Positions 55,430 to 63,591 of a stretch of 64,000 bases of DNA are shown in pieces. The position numbers and the translations under genes were made by a program. Position 1 is the stretch's first letter, and every line of letters begins with the position of its first letter. Source of the stretch: Allobranchiibius sp. CTAmp26 (lineage in GTDB: Bacteria; Actinomycetota; Actinomycetes; Actinomycetales; Dermatophilaceae); assembly GCF_017565405.1 (NCBI RefSeq), contig NZ_JAGEKR010000009.1:1-64000 (forward strand), written 5' to 3'. The notes under the pieces were generated by a model. It was not told the DNA's origin. It did no database searches and saw only the letters and a program-made list of their open reading frames with translations.

Positions 55430-56374
55430 ATGATGACGAGAACTCAGAAGGGGACCGACCGGACGCGGCTCGCAGGGGGAGCCGCGATCCGGTTGGACGG
55501 GGTGCACAAGTCCTTCGGCGACCTGCACGCCGTCCGTGGCATCGACCTGCAGGTCGAGCAGGGCGAGATCGTCGCGTTCCTCGGTCCCAACGGCGCCGGG
55601 AAGACCACCACCATCGACATGATCCTGGGGTTGGGCCGGCCGGACGAAGGGACCGTGCAGACGCTCGGGATGGCACCTCGTGACGCCGTCTCGCGCGGTC
55701 TGGTCGCGGCCGTCATGCAGACCGGGGGGCTGCTGAGGGATGTGAGTGTCGCGGAGACGGTCGAGCTCACGGCGAGCCTGTTCGTGCACACGCGTGACGT
55801 GCAGGAGTGTCTGGAGCGGGCCGGGATCTGGGGCATCCGGGACCAGCGGGTGGGCAAGTGCTCCGGCGGTGAGCAGCAGCGGCTGCGGTTCGCCATGGCG
55901 CTCGTGAGCGACCCGGCACTCCTGGTGCTCGATGAACCGACGACAGGGATGGACGTCACCGGGCGGCGTGACTTCTGGGCGGCCATCCGCAGCGATGCGC
56001 GGCGGGGGCGGACGGTGCTCTTCGCGACGCACTACCTGGAGGAGGCCGACCAGTACGCCGACCGCATCGTCCTCGTGCGGCACGGCGAGGTCGTGGCCGA
56101 CGGCACGGGAGCGCAGATCAAGGCGCGCGCGAGCGGCCGCACGATCCGCGCGACGCTGGATCGTCCCGATCGCGCGGCATTGCTCGCGATCGAGGGCGTC
56201 GAGGCGCTGGACATCCGCGGCGAGAGCGTGACCATCGGCGCCCACAACAGCGATGCGGTCGCGCGGGCGCTGCTCAACACCATGGGCGCGCGCGACCTGG
56301 AGATCACCGCACAGGGGCTGGAGGAGGCGTTCATGACGCTGACCTCCGACGCGAACGAAGGAGCACGGGCATGA
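55430..56374 (+). CDS. ABC exporter ATP-binding protein
   Basis: A 314-residue ATPase of the drug/lipid ABC-2 exporter class. The Walker A is GPNGAGKTTTIDMILGL, the signature CSGGEQQRLRFAMAL, the Walker B LLVLDEPTTGMDVTGRRDF, and the switch His ATHYLEEAD. A C-terminal accessory domain of about 80 residues follows. It starts the four-gene operon ATPase-permease-histidine kinase-response regulator, joined by overlaps and a 12-nt gap. This arrangement is that of self-regulated exporters of the DesK/YvfT type. Confidence 0.94.
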   Translation: MMTRTQKGTDRTRLAGGAAIRLDGVHKSFGDLHAVRGIDLQVEQGEIVAFLGPNGAGKTTTIDMILGLGRPDEGTVQTLGMAPRDAVSRGLVAAVMQTGGLLRDVSVAETVELTASLFVHTRDVQECLERAGIWGIRDQRVGKCSGGEQQRLRFAMALVSDPALLVLDEPTTGMDVTGRRDFWAAIRSDARRGRTVLFATHYLEEADQYADRIVLVRHGEVVADGTGAQIKARASGRTIRATLDRPDRAALLAIEGVEALDIRGESVTIGAHNSDAVARALLNTMGARDLEITAQGLEEAFMTLTSDANEGARA

Positions 56375-57165
56375 GCACGACCACCCCGGGATCTGCCGCC
56401 GGGACCATCTCACTCGATCGGTCGACGCCGGCGTACGGCGGTTTCAACCGCACGTTGCTGCGGATCGAGCTGATGCGCATCCTGCGGAACAAACGCACGA
56501 TGTTCTTCACGGTCGTGCTCCCCGTCATCTTCTTCTTCGTCTTCCGTGCGAACAGCTTCAACTCCGGTTCGGGCAACGCGTCGGCCTGGCTGATGGTCTC
56601 GCTGGCGCTCTACGGCGCGTTCGTCGCCAATGCGTCGACGTCCGCCGGTGTGGCCGTGGAGCGGGCGCAGGGTTGGTCGCGGCAACTGCGACTCACCCCG
56701 CTGCGGGGACCGGCGTACATCCTCACCAAGGTGCTGGTCTCCTCCGCCGTCGCGGTCATCCCGCTCGTGGTCGTCTACGGACTGGGGCTGGCGTTCGGAT
56801 CCCGTGCGCCGGCCGGCGACCTGGTGCTCGCGTTCGTGGTGAGTTGGCTCGGCTCGATGCTGATGGCGTTGTTCGGCCTGGCGGTCGGCTTCCTGCTGCC
56901 GTCGGAGAACACCATGCAGGTCATGGGCATGGCGATGACGTTGCTGGCCTTCGGCGGCGGGGTCTTCATCCCGCAGCCCGTCTTCAGTCACGCCTTCGAC
57001 CTCTTCGCCCGGTGGACGCCGATGTACGGCGTGACCGCGATGGCCCACGCCGGGCTCGCCGGGTGGTCCGGCGCGTGGATGTGGGTGCTCAACATCGTGG
57101 GATGGGCGGCCGTTCTCGGTGGCTCGGCAGTCTGGTTGTTCCGTCGTGACACCGGCCGGGTCTGA
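56371..57165 (+). CDS. ABC-2 type exporter permease
   Basis: A 264-residue membrane subunit with six predicted helices. The first follows LRIELMRILRNKRTMFF (helix VVLPVIFFFVF), and later ones include WLGSMLMALFGLAVGFLL. The ABC-2 signature region lies around PLRGPAYILTKVLVSSAVAVIP. ATG 56371 overlaps the ATPase stop (ATGA). Partner of the preceding ATPase; the exported compound is unknown. Confidence 0.93.
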   Translation: MSTTTPGSAAGTISLDRSTPAYGGFNRTLLRIELMRILRNKRTMFFTVVLPVIFFFVFRANSFNSGSGNASAWLMVSLALYGAFVANASTSAGVAVERAQGWSRQLRLTPLRGPAYILTKVLVSSAVAVIPLVVVYGLGLAFGSRAPAGDLVLAFVVSWLGSMLMALFGLAVGFLLPSENTMQVMGMAMTLLAFGGGVFIPQPVFSHAFDLFARWTPMYGVTAMAHAGLAGWSGAWMWVLNIVGWAAVLGGSAVWLFRRDTGRV

Positions 57166-57177
57166 GAAACTGCCATC

Positions 57178-58380
57178 GTGGACCGCCGTGAGCAATTGAC
57201 CGCCGCCCTGCGGCGACGCGCGTGGGGCGCCGAAGAGGACGGGGATGCCCCTCTCATCGGGCTGTTCTGGGCCGGGATCTGGCTCTTCTGGCTGGTCAGC
57301 CCGGTGTGGGACGCGGTGCGGATGCTGAACCAGCCACGCGGCTGGGTCGGCACGGCGGCGGTGCTCGGCTTCGCCGCGGTCTACCTGCGGCACTGGACAC
57401 AGCGCTGGCAGCTCTTCGGCAGTTCCACGATCCGGGAGCTGCCAGTGGGCGACCCCCGGTCGCTCACGCGCTACGCCGCCCTGGCCGCCCTGTCCCTCGT
57501 CTCCATCGTGGCCATCGGCCAGAGCGCGGCGGCGACGTTGGTATTCGTGGGGGTCTCGGCGATGTGGACCTTCTCGATCCGGTTGGCGCTGCTCACCTCC
57601 GTGGTCATCGGGGTCGGCTACGCCTGGGCATCGACGCAGGTGCCGGGCTGGCGGTTCGACTCCGGGTCACTCATCGGGCTCACGTTCGCCACGATCGCCT
57701 GCTTCGCCGGGCGCATCGCCGGCGGCCGCGCCCACCAGCTCGAGGCCAGCCGCCGGGAGAACTCCCGGCTCGCGGTGGACGAGGAGCGCAACAGGATGGC
57801 GCGCGATCTGCACGACATCCTCGGCCACTCGCTCACCGTCATCACGGTCAAGGCCGAGCTGGCCGGCAAACTCATCGACGTCGATCCGGCGCGGGCCAAG
57901 GCCGAGGTTGCCGACCTCGAGCGCCTGTCCCGCGACGCGCTCGCCGACGTACGCCGCACCGTCACCGGATTCCGCGAGGTCACCCTGTCGGGGGAGTTGG
58001 CCCGCGCCCGGGAAGCGTTGCGGGCGGCCGGGATCCGTGCCGAGCTGCCGACGGCGACCGATGGCGTCCCGTCCGACCTGCGCGAGGTCTTCGCGTGGAC
58101 GGTGCGCGAGGGCGTCACCAACGTCATCCGGCACAGCCGTGCGCAGTCGTGCACCATCGAGGTCGGTGATCGCGAGGTCACCGTGCGCGATGACGGGGTC
58201 GGCAACGCCGGGGGCGACTGCAGCGGCCACGGGATCATCGGGCTGCGGGAGCGAGCGCTCGCCGCGGGCGCCCGTCTGGTCACCGAGAGTCTTCAGCCGC
58301 ACGGGTTCGCGCTCACGATGACCGCGCTGATGGATGCGCCGTCGGTCGATCGCGTCACGGAGAGAGCCTCGACCGCATGA
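57178..58380 (+). CDS. Sensor histidine kinase, DesK/HisKA_3 type
   Basis: A 400-residue membrane kinase. Four to six membrane helices lie within residues 25-180. A short coiled segment follows, then the phosphorylation site His212 in MARDLHDILGHSLT, then an HATPase domain (TVREGVTNVIRHSRAQ as the N box, VRDDGVGNAGGDCSGHGIIGL as the G box). GTG 57178 is 12 nt after the permease. With few extracellular residues it probably senses membrane state, as DesK does (inference). Confidence 0.94.
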   Translation: MDRREQLTAALRRRAWGAEEDGDAPLIGLFWAGIWLFWLVSPVWDAVRMLNQPRGWVGTAAVLGFAAVYLRHWTQRWQLFGSSTIRELPVGDPRSLTRYAALAALSLVSIVAIGQSAAATLVFVGVSAMWTFSIRLALLTSVVIGVGYAWASTQVPGWRFDSGSLIGLTFATIACFAGRIAGGRAHQLEASRRENSRLAVDEERNRMARDLHDILGHSLTVITVKAELAGKLIDVDPARAKAEVADLERLSRDALADVRRTVTGFREVTLSGELARAREALRAAGIRAELPTATDGVPSDLREVFAWTVREGVTNVIRHSRAQSCTIEVGDREVTVRDDGVGNAGGDCSGHGIIGLRERALAAGARLVTESLQPHGFALTMTALMDAPSVDRVTERASTA

Positions 58381-58985
58381 CGATCCGCGTGATGCTGGCC
58401 GACGATCAGGCCCTGGTGCGCGGCGCCCTGGCGGCCCTGCTGGAGCTGGAGTCCGACCTCACGGTCGTGGCCCAGGTGGGGGCCGGCGACCTGGTGGCCG
58501 CGGCAGCCCGCGAACACCGCCCGGACGTCATCCTGATGGACGTCGAGATGCCCGGCATGGACGGCATCGCGGCGACGGCCGCCGCGCGCGAGGCGCTGCC
58601 CGGGGTGCGGGTGCTGATCGTGACGACCTTCGGTCGGCCGGGCTTCCTGAGGCGAGGCCTGCGGGCCGGCGCGTCGGGGTTCGTGGTCAAGGACACGCCC
58701 GCGACCGAGCTCGCCGACGCCGTACGCCGGGTGCACCAGGGACTGCGGGTGGTCGACCCCCAGCTCGCCACCGACAGCCTCGTCGCCGGTGAATCACCTC
58801 TCACCCGACGGGAGTCGGAGGTGCTCCTCGCGGCGCGCGAGGGCGGCACGGTCGCCGATGTCGCGAAACGCGTCTTCCTCTCCGAGGGCACCGTCCGCAA
58901 CCACCTGTCGGCCGCGATCGGCAAGACCGGCGCCCGCAACCGCGCGGAGGCCGTCCAGATCGCCGACGGCAACGGCTGGCTCTAG
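58377..58985 (+). CDS. NarL/LuxR-family response regulator
   Basis: A 202-residue response regulator. The receiver has the acidic pocket ADDQ, phospho-acceptor Asp55 in ILMDVEMPGMDG and Lys in FVVKDTPA. The C-terminal LuxR helix-turn-helix is LTRRESEVLLAAREGG with VADVAKRVFLSEGTVRNHLS. ATG 58377 overlaps the kinase stop. The likely target is its own operon, through the palindrome at 55359. Confidence 0.95.
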   Translation: MTIRVMLADDQALVRGALAALLELESDLTVVAQVGAGDLVAAAAREHRPDVILMDVEMPGMDGIAATAAAREALPGVRVLIVTTFGRPGFLRRGLRAGASGFVVKDTPATELADAVRRVHQGLRVVDPQLATDSLVAGESPLTRRESEVLLAAREGGTVADVAKRVFLSEGTVRNHLSAAIGKTGARNRAEAVQIADGNGWL

Positions 58986-59018
58986 TCACCCCACGACCGT
59001 TCTCCGCTGCGCTCAGTT

Positions 59019-59060
59019 TGTCAGCAGTTCTCTGGCGTCCGCGCCGTAAACCCGCTGACA
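59019..59060. repeat. Palindromic element, degenerate copy 2
   Basis: TGTCAGC (59019-59025) and GCTGACA (59054-59060) enclose exactly 28 nt. The centre keeps TGGCG and GCGCC at the same positions as copies 1 and 3. It lies 63 bp upstream of copy 3, in register. Confidence 0.55.
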
Positions 59061-59077
59061 TTCACGTGGAGTCGGCG

Positions 59078-59127
59078 CGGTTGTCAGCGGATGGGTGACG
59101 CCGGCGCCATCAGCCTGCTGACAACCG
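59078..59127. repeat. 50-bp palindromic element, copy 3
   Basis: CGGTTGTCAGC (59078-59088) pairs perfectly with GCTGACAACCG (59117-59127) around a 28-nt centre containing GGCGCCA. Same length and arm sequence as the element after hemW. It lies in the 223-nt gap after the response regulator, where it may end that operon's transcript. Confidence 0.7.
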
Positions 59128-59167
59128 GGCGCCAGGGAATGGATCGAGATGCGCTACGGTTGAGGTA

Positions 59168-59181
59168 GTTGACACGTCAAC
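59168..59181 (+). promoter_or_regulatory. Palindrome before the flavin monooxygenase gene
   Basis: GTTGAC-AC-GTCAAC, a perfect inverted repeat, 27 nt before the start codon. The size and position fit a MarR-type or similar operator; no regulator gene is adjacent. Confidence 0.5.
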
Positions 59182-59208
59182 AACACGACACGGCGATCAG
59201 GAGTTGTC

Positions 59209-60366
59209 ATGGAGTTCGGAATCTTCACCGTCGGCGACGTCACGCCCGACCCGACGACCGGTCGTACCCCGACCGAGGCCGAGCGGATCCAGGCGATGGT
59301 GACCATCGCCAAGAAGGCCGAAGAGGTCGGACTGGACGTCTTCGCCACCGGCGAGCACCACAACCCGCCGTTCGTGCCGTCCTCGCCGACCACGATGCTC
59401 GGCTTCCTGGCCGCGCAAACGAGCACCCTGAAGCTGTCGACCTCCACCACGCTGATCACCACCAACGACCCGGTGAAGATCGCGGAGGACTTCGCGATGC
59501 TGCAGCACCTCTCCGCCGGCCGCGTCGACCTGATGATGGGCCGCGGCAACACCGGACCGGTCTACCCGTGGTTCGGGCAGGACATCCGCGAGGGCATCAA
59601 CCTCGCCGTCGAGAACTACCACCTGCTGCGCCGGCTCTGGCGCGAGGAGGTCGTGGACTGGTCGGGGAAGTTCCGTACGCCGCTGCAGGGCTTCACGTCC
59701 ACGCCCCGCCCCCTGGACGGCGTACCCCCGTTCGTGTGGCACGGCTCGATCCGCAGCACCGAGATCGCCGAGCAGGCCGCGTTCTACGGCGACGGCTTCT
59801 TCCACAACAACATCTTCTGGCCGCTGCGCCACACCCGTCAGATGGTGCAGCTCTACCGCGAGCGCTACGAGCACCACGGCCACGGCAGGGCCGACCAGGC
59901 CATCGTGGGCCTCGGCGGTCAGGTCTTCATGCGCGAGAACAGCCAGGACGCCGTACGCGAGTTCCGGCCGTACTTCGACGAGGCGCCGGTCTACGGTCAC
60001 GGTCCGAGCATGGAGGACTTCACCACGCAGACCCCGCTCACCGTCGGGTCGCCGCAGCAGGTCATCGAGCGCTACCTGACGATGCGCGATGCGGTCGGCG
60101 ACTACCAGCGGCAGCTGTTCCTGATGGATCACGCGGGCCTCCCGCTGAAGACGGTCCTCGAGCAGCTGGACATGCTGGGGGAGCAGGTCGTGCCGGTGCT
60201 GCGCAAGGAGTTCGACGCCCTGCGGCCTGCCGGTGTGCCCGCGCACGCGCCCACCCACGCGGAACTGATCGCGGCCGGCGACGACTCGGCCAACGCTCAC
60301 GTCCTGCCGTCCGTCACGGTCCAGCAGGCCGCCACGGACGACGCCCTGCAGATGAAGGAGGCATGA
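59209..60366 (+). CDS. LLM-class flavin-dependent oxidoreductase (CE1758 family)
   Basis: A 385-residue luciferase-like monooxygenase (TIM barrel using reduced FMN). The sequence starts MEFGIFTVGDVTPDPTTGRT and has VFATGEHHNPPFVPSSPTT and DLMMGRGNTGPVYPWFGQD, the pattern of the CE1758 subfamily. AGGAG precedes ATG 59209. The FMN reductase that would supply FMNH2 is the next gene (1 nt gap). The substrate is unknown. Confidence 0.94.
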   Translation: MEFGIFTVGDVTPDPTTGRTPTEAERIQAMVTIAKKAEEVGLDVFATGEHHNPPFVPSSPTTMLGFLAAQTSTLKLSTSTTLITTNDPVKIAEDFAMLQHLSAGRVDLMMGRGNTGPVYPWFGQDIREGINLAVENYHLLRRLWREEVVDWSGKFRTPLQGFTSTPRPLDGVPPFVWHGSIRSTEIAEQAAFYGDGFFHNNIFWPLRHTRQMVQLYRERYEHHGHGRADQAIVGLGGQVFMRENSQDAVREFRPYFDEAPVYGHGPSMEDFTTQTPLTVGSPQQVIERYLTMRDAVGDYQRQLFLMDHAGLPLKTVLEQLDMLGEQVVPVLRKEFDALRPAGVPAHAPTHAELIAAGDDSANAHVLPSVTVQQAATDDALQMKEA

Positions 60367-60367
60367 G

Positions 60368-61039
60368 ATGACCCAGCGCATCGTCGCGGTGACCGCCGGA
60401 CTCTCCGTGCCGTCCTCGACACGGTTGCTGACCGACCGCATCGTGTCCGCGACCCGCGAACTGGCCAGCGCCCGCGGGGATCAGGTACAGGTCGGTCGTG
60501 GCCATGAACTGCAGATCGACGTCGTCGAGCTGCGCGATCTGGCGCAGGACATCGCCGCGCACCTCGTGACGCGCTTCCCGAGCGACGGGCTCGCGCAGGT
60601 CCTCGAGGACGTCAGCACCGCGGACGGCCTGATCGTCGTGACGCCCACGTTCGCCGGCTCCTACAGCGGCTTGTTCAAGTCGTTCTTCGACCTGGTCGAG
60701 CCCACCGCGCTCGCGGGCACTCCGGTGCTGCTGGCGGCCACGGGCGGCACGGCTCGGCACTCGCTCATGCTCGATCACGCGATGCGTCCGCTCTTCGCCT
60801 ACCTGCAGGCCGAGCCGCTGGCCACCGGGGTCTTCGCCGCGACCGACGACTTTGCCGACCCGGGTCTCGGCCGTCGGATCGAGCGCGCCGCGCGGCAGCT
60901 CGTCGCAGCCGTCGGTCCGAACTCGCGGACGATCTACCCGACGGCCGCTTCGGAGGCTGTCCCTGCTCGGCAGGACGCCGGTCGCGACGACCTGGGTCCG
61001 GTGCCGGACTTCCGCGACCTGCTCTTCGGCAAGGTCTGA
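60368..61039 (+). CDS. NAD(P)H-dependent FMN reductase (CE1759 family)
   Basis: A 223-residue flavodoxin-like reductase. The phosphate loop is VTAGLSVPSSTRLLTDRI near the N-terminus; VVTPTFAGSYSGLFKSFFDL is the second FMN loop. CE1758/CE1759 genes occur as pairs in actinobacteria; here the start codon is one base after the monooxygenase stop. It supplies reduced FMN to its partner. Confidence 0.94.
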   Translation: MTQRIVAVTAGLSVPSSTRLLTDRIVSATRELASARGDQVQVGRGHELQIDVVELRDLAQDIAAHLVTRFPSDGLAQVLEDVSTADGLIVVTPTFAGSYSGLFKSFFDLVEPTALAGTPVLLAATGGTARHSLMLDHAMRPLFAYLQAEPLATGVFAATDDFADPGLGRRIERAARQLVAAVGPNSRTIYPTAASEAVPARQDAGRDDLGPVPDFRDLLFGKV

Positions 61040-61102
61040 GCACGGACCGTCCGCCCCTGCCGGACACGACCGGCACGTCGATTTGAGACACTCGACCACG
61101 CT

Positions 61103-62281
61103 ATGACTGCTCTTCTTCCCCCGCTGCGCATCGGTCGCCACACCATCGAGACCCCGGTGGTGCTGGCGCCGATGGCCGGCATCACCAACCGAGCGTTCCG
61201 TCGGCTGTGCCGTGAGTACGGCGACGCCGGGTCCGCCGCGACGGGTGCGCACAGCCTCTACGTCAGCGAGATGATCACCTCACGGGCCCTGGTCGAACGG
61301 GTGCCGCTCACCATGCGGCTGATCGAGCACGACCCCGGCGAGTCGCCACGTTCGATCCAGCTCTACAGCGTCGACCCCGTGACGACCGCGCGCGCCGTGC
61401 ACCTGCTCGTCAGCGAAGACCGTTGCGATCACATCGATCTCAACTTCGGCTGCCCTGTCCCAAAGGTCACCCGCAAGGGCGGCGGCTCCGCGCTGCCATG
61501 GAAGACGGAGCTCTTCCGGTCGATCGTGTCGGCAGCGGTGCGTGAGGCCTCGGCGTACGACGTGCCGGTGACCGTCAAGATGCGCAAGGGCATCGACCCG
61601 GATCACCTGACGTTCCTGGAGGCGGGCCGCATCGCCGAGGGTGAGGGCGCGGCCGCGGTCGCGTTGCACGCGCGCACGGCGTCCCAGGCCTACTCGGGAA
61701 CGGCCGACTGGTCGGCCATCGCCCGGTTGAAGGAAGTCGTCACCACGGTGCCGGTGCTCGGCAACGGCGACATCTGGTCGGCGCAGGACGCGCTCGCGAT
61801 GGTCCGTGCGACCGGGTGCGACGGCGTGGTCGTCGGGCGCGGTTGCCTGGGACGTCCGTGGCTCTTCGCGGACCTCGCGGCGGCGTTCGCCGGCAGCGAC
61901 GTGCGCGTCGTCCCCACACTGCGCGAGGTGACCGACACTCTGCGGCGGCACGCGGAGTACCTCTGCGAGTTCTACGAGTCGCAGGAGAAGGGCTGCCGCG
62001 ACATCCGCAAGCACATCGCCTGGTACCTCAAGGGGTTCCGGGTCGGCGGCGAGCTGCGGTCGAGCCTGGCGCTGGTCGACTCGCTCGACGCCTTGGACGC
62101 GCTGATCGACTCCCTCGACCTCGACCAGCCTTGGCCGGGGGAGCCGGCCGAAGGTCAGCGCGGCAGGGCGGGCTCCGAGCGCCGCGTCGTGCTACCGGAC
62201 GGCTGGCTCGCGTCTCGATCGATCGACGATCGCCAGCACGCGGAGATCGCGCACGCCGAGCTGGCCGTCTCCGGCGGCTGA
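61103..62281 (+). CDS. dusB: tRNA-dihydrouridine synthase (DusB family)
   Basis: FMN enzyme reducing uridine in tRNA D-loops. 392 residues. The barrel begins VVLAPMAGITNRAFRRLC; the catalytic Cys is in NFGCPVPKVTRKGGGSAL; also VTVKMRKGIDPDHLTF, LHARTASQAYSGTADW and GNGDIWSAQDAL. The C-terminal helical tRNA-binding domain has RKHIAWYLKGFRVGGELR. No clear ribosome site precedes ATG 61103. The family is sometimes next to nifR3-type genes; none here. Confidence 0.95.
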   Translation: MTALLPPLRIGRHTIETPVVLAPMAGITNRAFRRLCREYGDAGSAATGAHSLYVSEMITSRALVERVPLTMRLIEHDPGESPRSIQLYSVDPVTTARAVHLLVSEDRCDHIDLNFGCPVPKVTRKGGGSALPWKTELFRSIVSAAVREASAYDVPVTVKMRKGIDPDHLTFLEAGRIAEGEGAAAVALHARTASQAYSGTADWSAIARLKEVVTTVPVLGNGDIWSAQDALAMVRATGCDGVVVGRGCLGRPWLFADLAAAFAGSDVRVVPTLREVTDTLRRHAEYLCEFYESQEKGCRDIRKHIAWYLKGFRVGGELRSSLALVDSLDALDALIDSLDLDQPWPGEPAEGQRGRAGSERRVVLPDGWLASRSIDDRQHAEIAHAELAVSGG

Positions 62282-62315
62282 GCACCTCCGCGATTCCGGC
62301 CGGCGTGGCCCGGCG

Positions 62316-62377
62316 CTGACGGCGTTCACCATGATTGACGGCGTTCGAACACCGTCAACCGACGCGAACGCCGTCAG
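62316..62377. terminator. Four-arm palindrome between dusB and the sulfurtransferase
   Basis: CTGACGGCGTTC (62316-62327) pairs with GAACGCCGTCAG (62366-62377). A second copy TTGACGG (62335-62341) pairs with CCGTCAA (62352-62358) inside it. It sits between convergent genes, so a two-way terminator is likely. Confidence 0.7.
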
Positions 62378-62391
62378 GGTGGGCGCGGGCG

Positions 62392-63255
62392 TCAGTGCGA
62401 GGTCTTGTCCTCCACACCGGCAGCCACCGCACGGTCGGGGTCGGTGATCCAGTGCGACCACGAGCCGATATAGACCGCCGTGTGCGGGTGGATGCCGGAC
62501 GCCTCGAGAGCCAGCGCCAGGTGGGTCGCCTGCACCCCCGAGCCGCAGTAGGTGCCCACGTCCGTCTCCGGGCGGACGCCGTGAGCGGTGAACCGCATGG
62601 CCAGGTCGTCCGGCGGCAGGAACCGTCCGTCGTCCTGGACGTTCTCCAGGGCGGGGGAGCTGAACGAGCCGGGGATGTGCCCGGCCACCGGATCGATGGT
62701 CTCCGCCTGTCCCGCGTGCCGGGCGGCCGGTCGCGCGTCCAGCAGCACCCCACGCTCGACGTACTCCGCGGCGCCGTCCGCGTCGAGCAGCGCGACGTGA
62801 CCGGTCGTGGCGACGAAGTCTCCCTGGGTCGCGGGCTTGTCGGTGGTGACTTCGAGCCCGGCACTGGTCCAGGCCGCGTAGCCGCCGTCCAGCACCTGCA
62901 CGTCCTCCTTGCCGAAATACCGCAGCAGCCACCAACACCGGCTGGCAGCAAGGGAGTTGGCCTGGTCGTACACCACGACGGGTCGCTCGTTGTTGACCCC
63001 GGCGGCTCGCATCGCCGCCTCGAACACCGCGATGTCGGGCATCGGGTGGCGCCCGCCGGTGCCGGGCTCGCCGGAGCACACCTGCTCGAACTCCACCCAG
63101 GACGCCCCCGGCAGATGACCCACGTCGTACGCCGGTCGCTCGCTCGGCGCGCCCAGGGTCCACCGCACATCCAGCACGGTCGGAGAGGGGCGGTCGCCCG
63201 TCAACCAGTCGTGCAGGGCGGCGGCGCCGATGAGCGGACGGAGAGCGCGCTGCAT
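62392..63255 (-). CDS. Thiosulfate/3-mercaptopyruvate sulfurtransferase
   Basis: A 287-residue two-domain rhodanese. The N-terminal inactive domain has VLDVRWTLGAPSERPAYDVGHLPGA; the C-terminal domain carries the active Cys237 in GTYCGSGVQATHLALA. The CGSGV loop is closer to mercaptopyruvate sulfurtransferases than to rhodanese CRKGV. ATG 63255 is 6 nt after a -10-like TAGTCT and has no ribosome site, so it may be leaderless. Confidence 0.93.
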   Translation of the reverse strand: MQRALRPLIGAAALHDWLTGDRPSPTVLDVRWTLGAPSERPAYDVGHLPGASWVEFEQVCSGEPGTGGRHPMPDIAVFEAAMRAAGVNNERPVVVYDQANSLAASRCWWLLRYFGKEDVQVLDGGYAAWTSAGLEVTTDKPATQGDFVATTGHVALLDADGAAEYVERGVLLDARPAARHAGQAETIDPVAGHIPGSFSSPALENVQDDGRFLPPDDLAMRFTAHGVRPETDVGTYCGSGVQATHLALALEASGIHPHTAVYIGSWSHWITDPDRAVAAGVEDKTSH

Positions 63256-63261
63256 GCTTGC

Positions 63262-63267
63262 AGACTA
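63262..63267 (-). promoter_or_regulatory. -10 box of the sulfurtransferase gene
   Basis: TAGTCT on the minus strand, 6 nt before ATG 63255. Confidence 0.45.
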
Positions 63268-63309
63268 GGCGCTCCCGGTGGGGTGGCAACATGTGCGAGC
63301 CTGGACGGC

Positions 63310-63591
63310 ATGTGCCGCAACATCCGCCCCCTCAACAACTTCGCGCCGCCCGCCACCGACGACGAGGTCCATGCCGCAGCCGTGCAGTACGTGCGCAAGA
63401 TCGCGGGCACGACCAAGCCGTCCACCGCCAACCAGGAGGCGTTCGATCTCGCCGTATGGCGGGTAACCGAAGCCAGCCGCGAGCTCGTGGACTCCCTGGT
63501 CACGACCGCCCCGCCGAAGAACCGCGAGGAAGAAGCGGCCAAGGCCCGCGCGCGAGCACAGGTGCGCTACGACACGGTTGGAACGCGTTGA
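63310..63591 (+). CDS. DUF2277 domain protein
   Basis: A 93-residue protein of the DUF2277 family. The hallmark start MCRNIRPLNNFAPPATDDEV and the segment AAVQYVRKIAGTTKPSTANQ are complete. The invariant Cys2 and the following basic residues suggest nucleic-acid or metal binding, but no function is established. ATG 63310 gives the standard length; the longer open frame upstream is antisense to the sulfurtransferase. Confidence 0.92.
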   Translation: MCRNIRPLNNFAPPATDDEVHAAAVQYVRKIAGTTKPSTANQEAFDLAVWRVTEASRELVDSLVTTAPPKNREEEAAKARARAQVRYDTVGTR

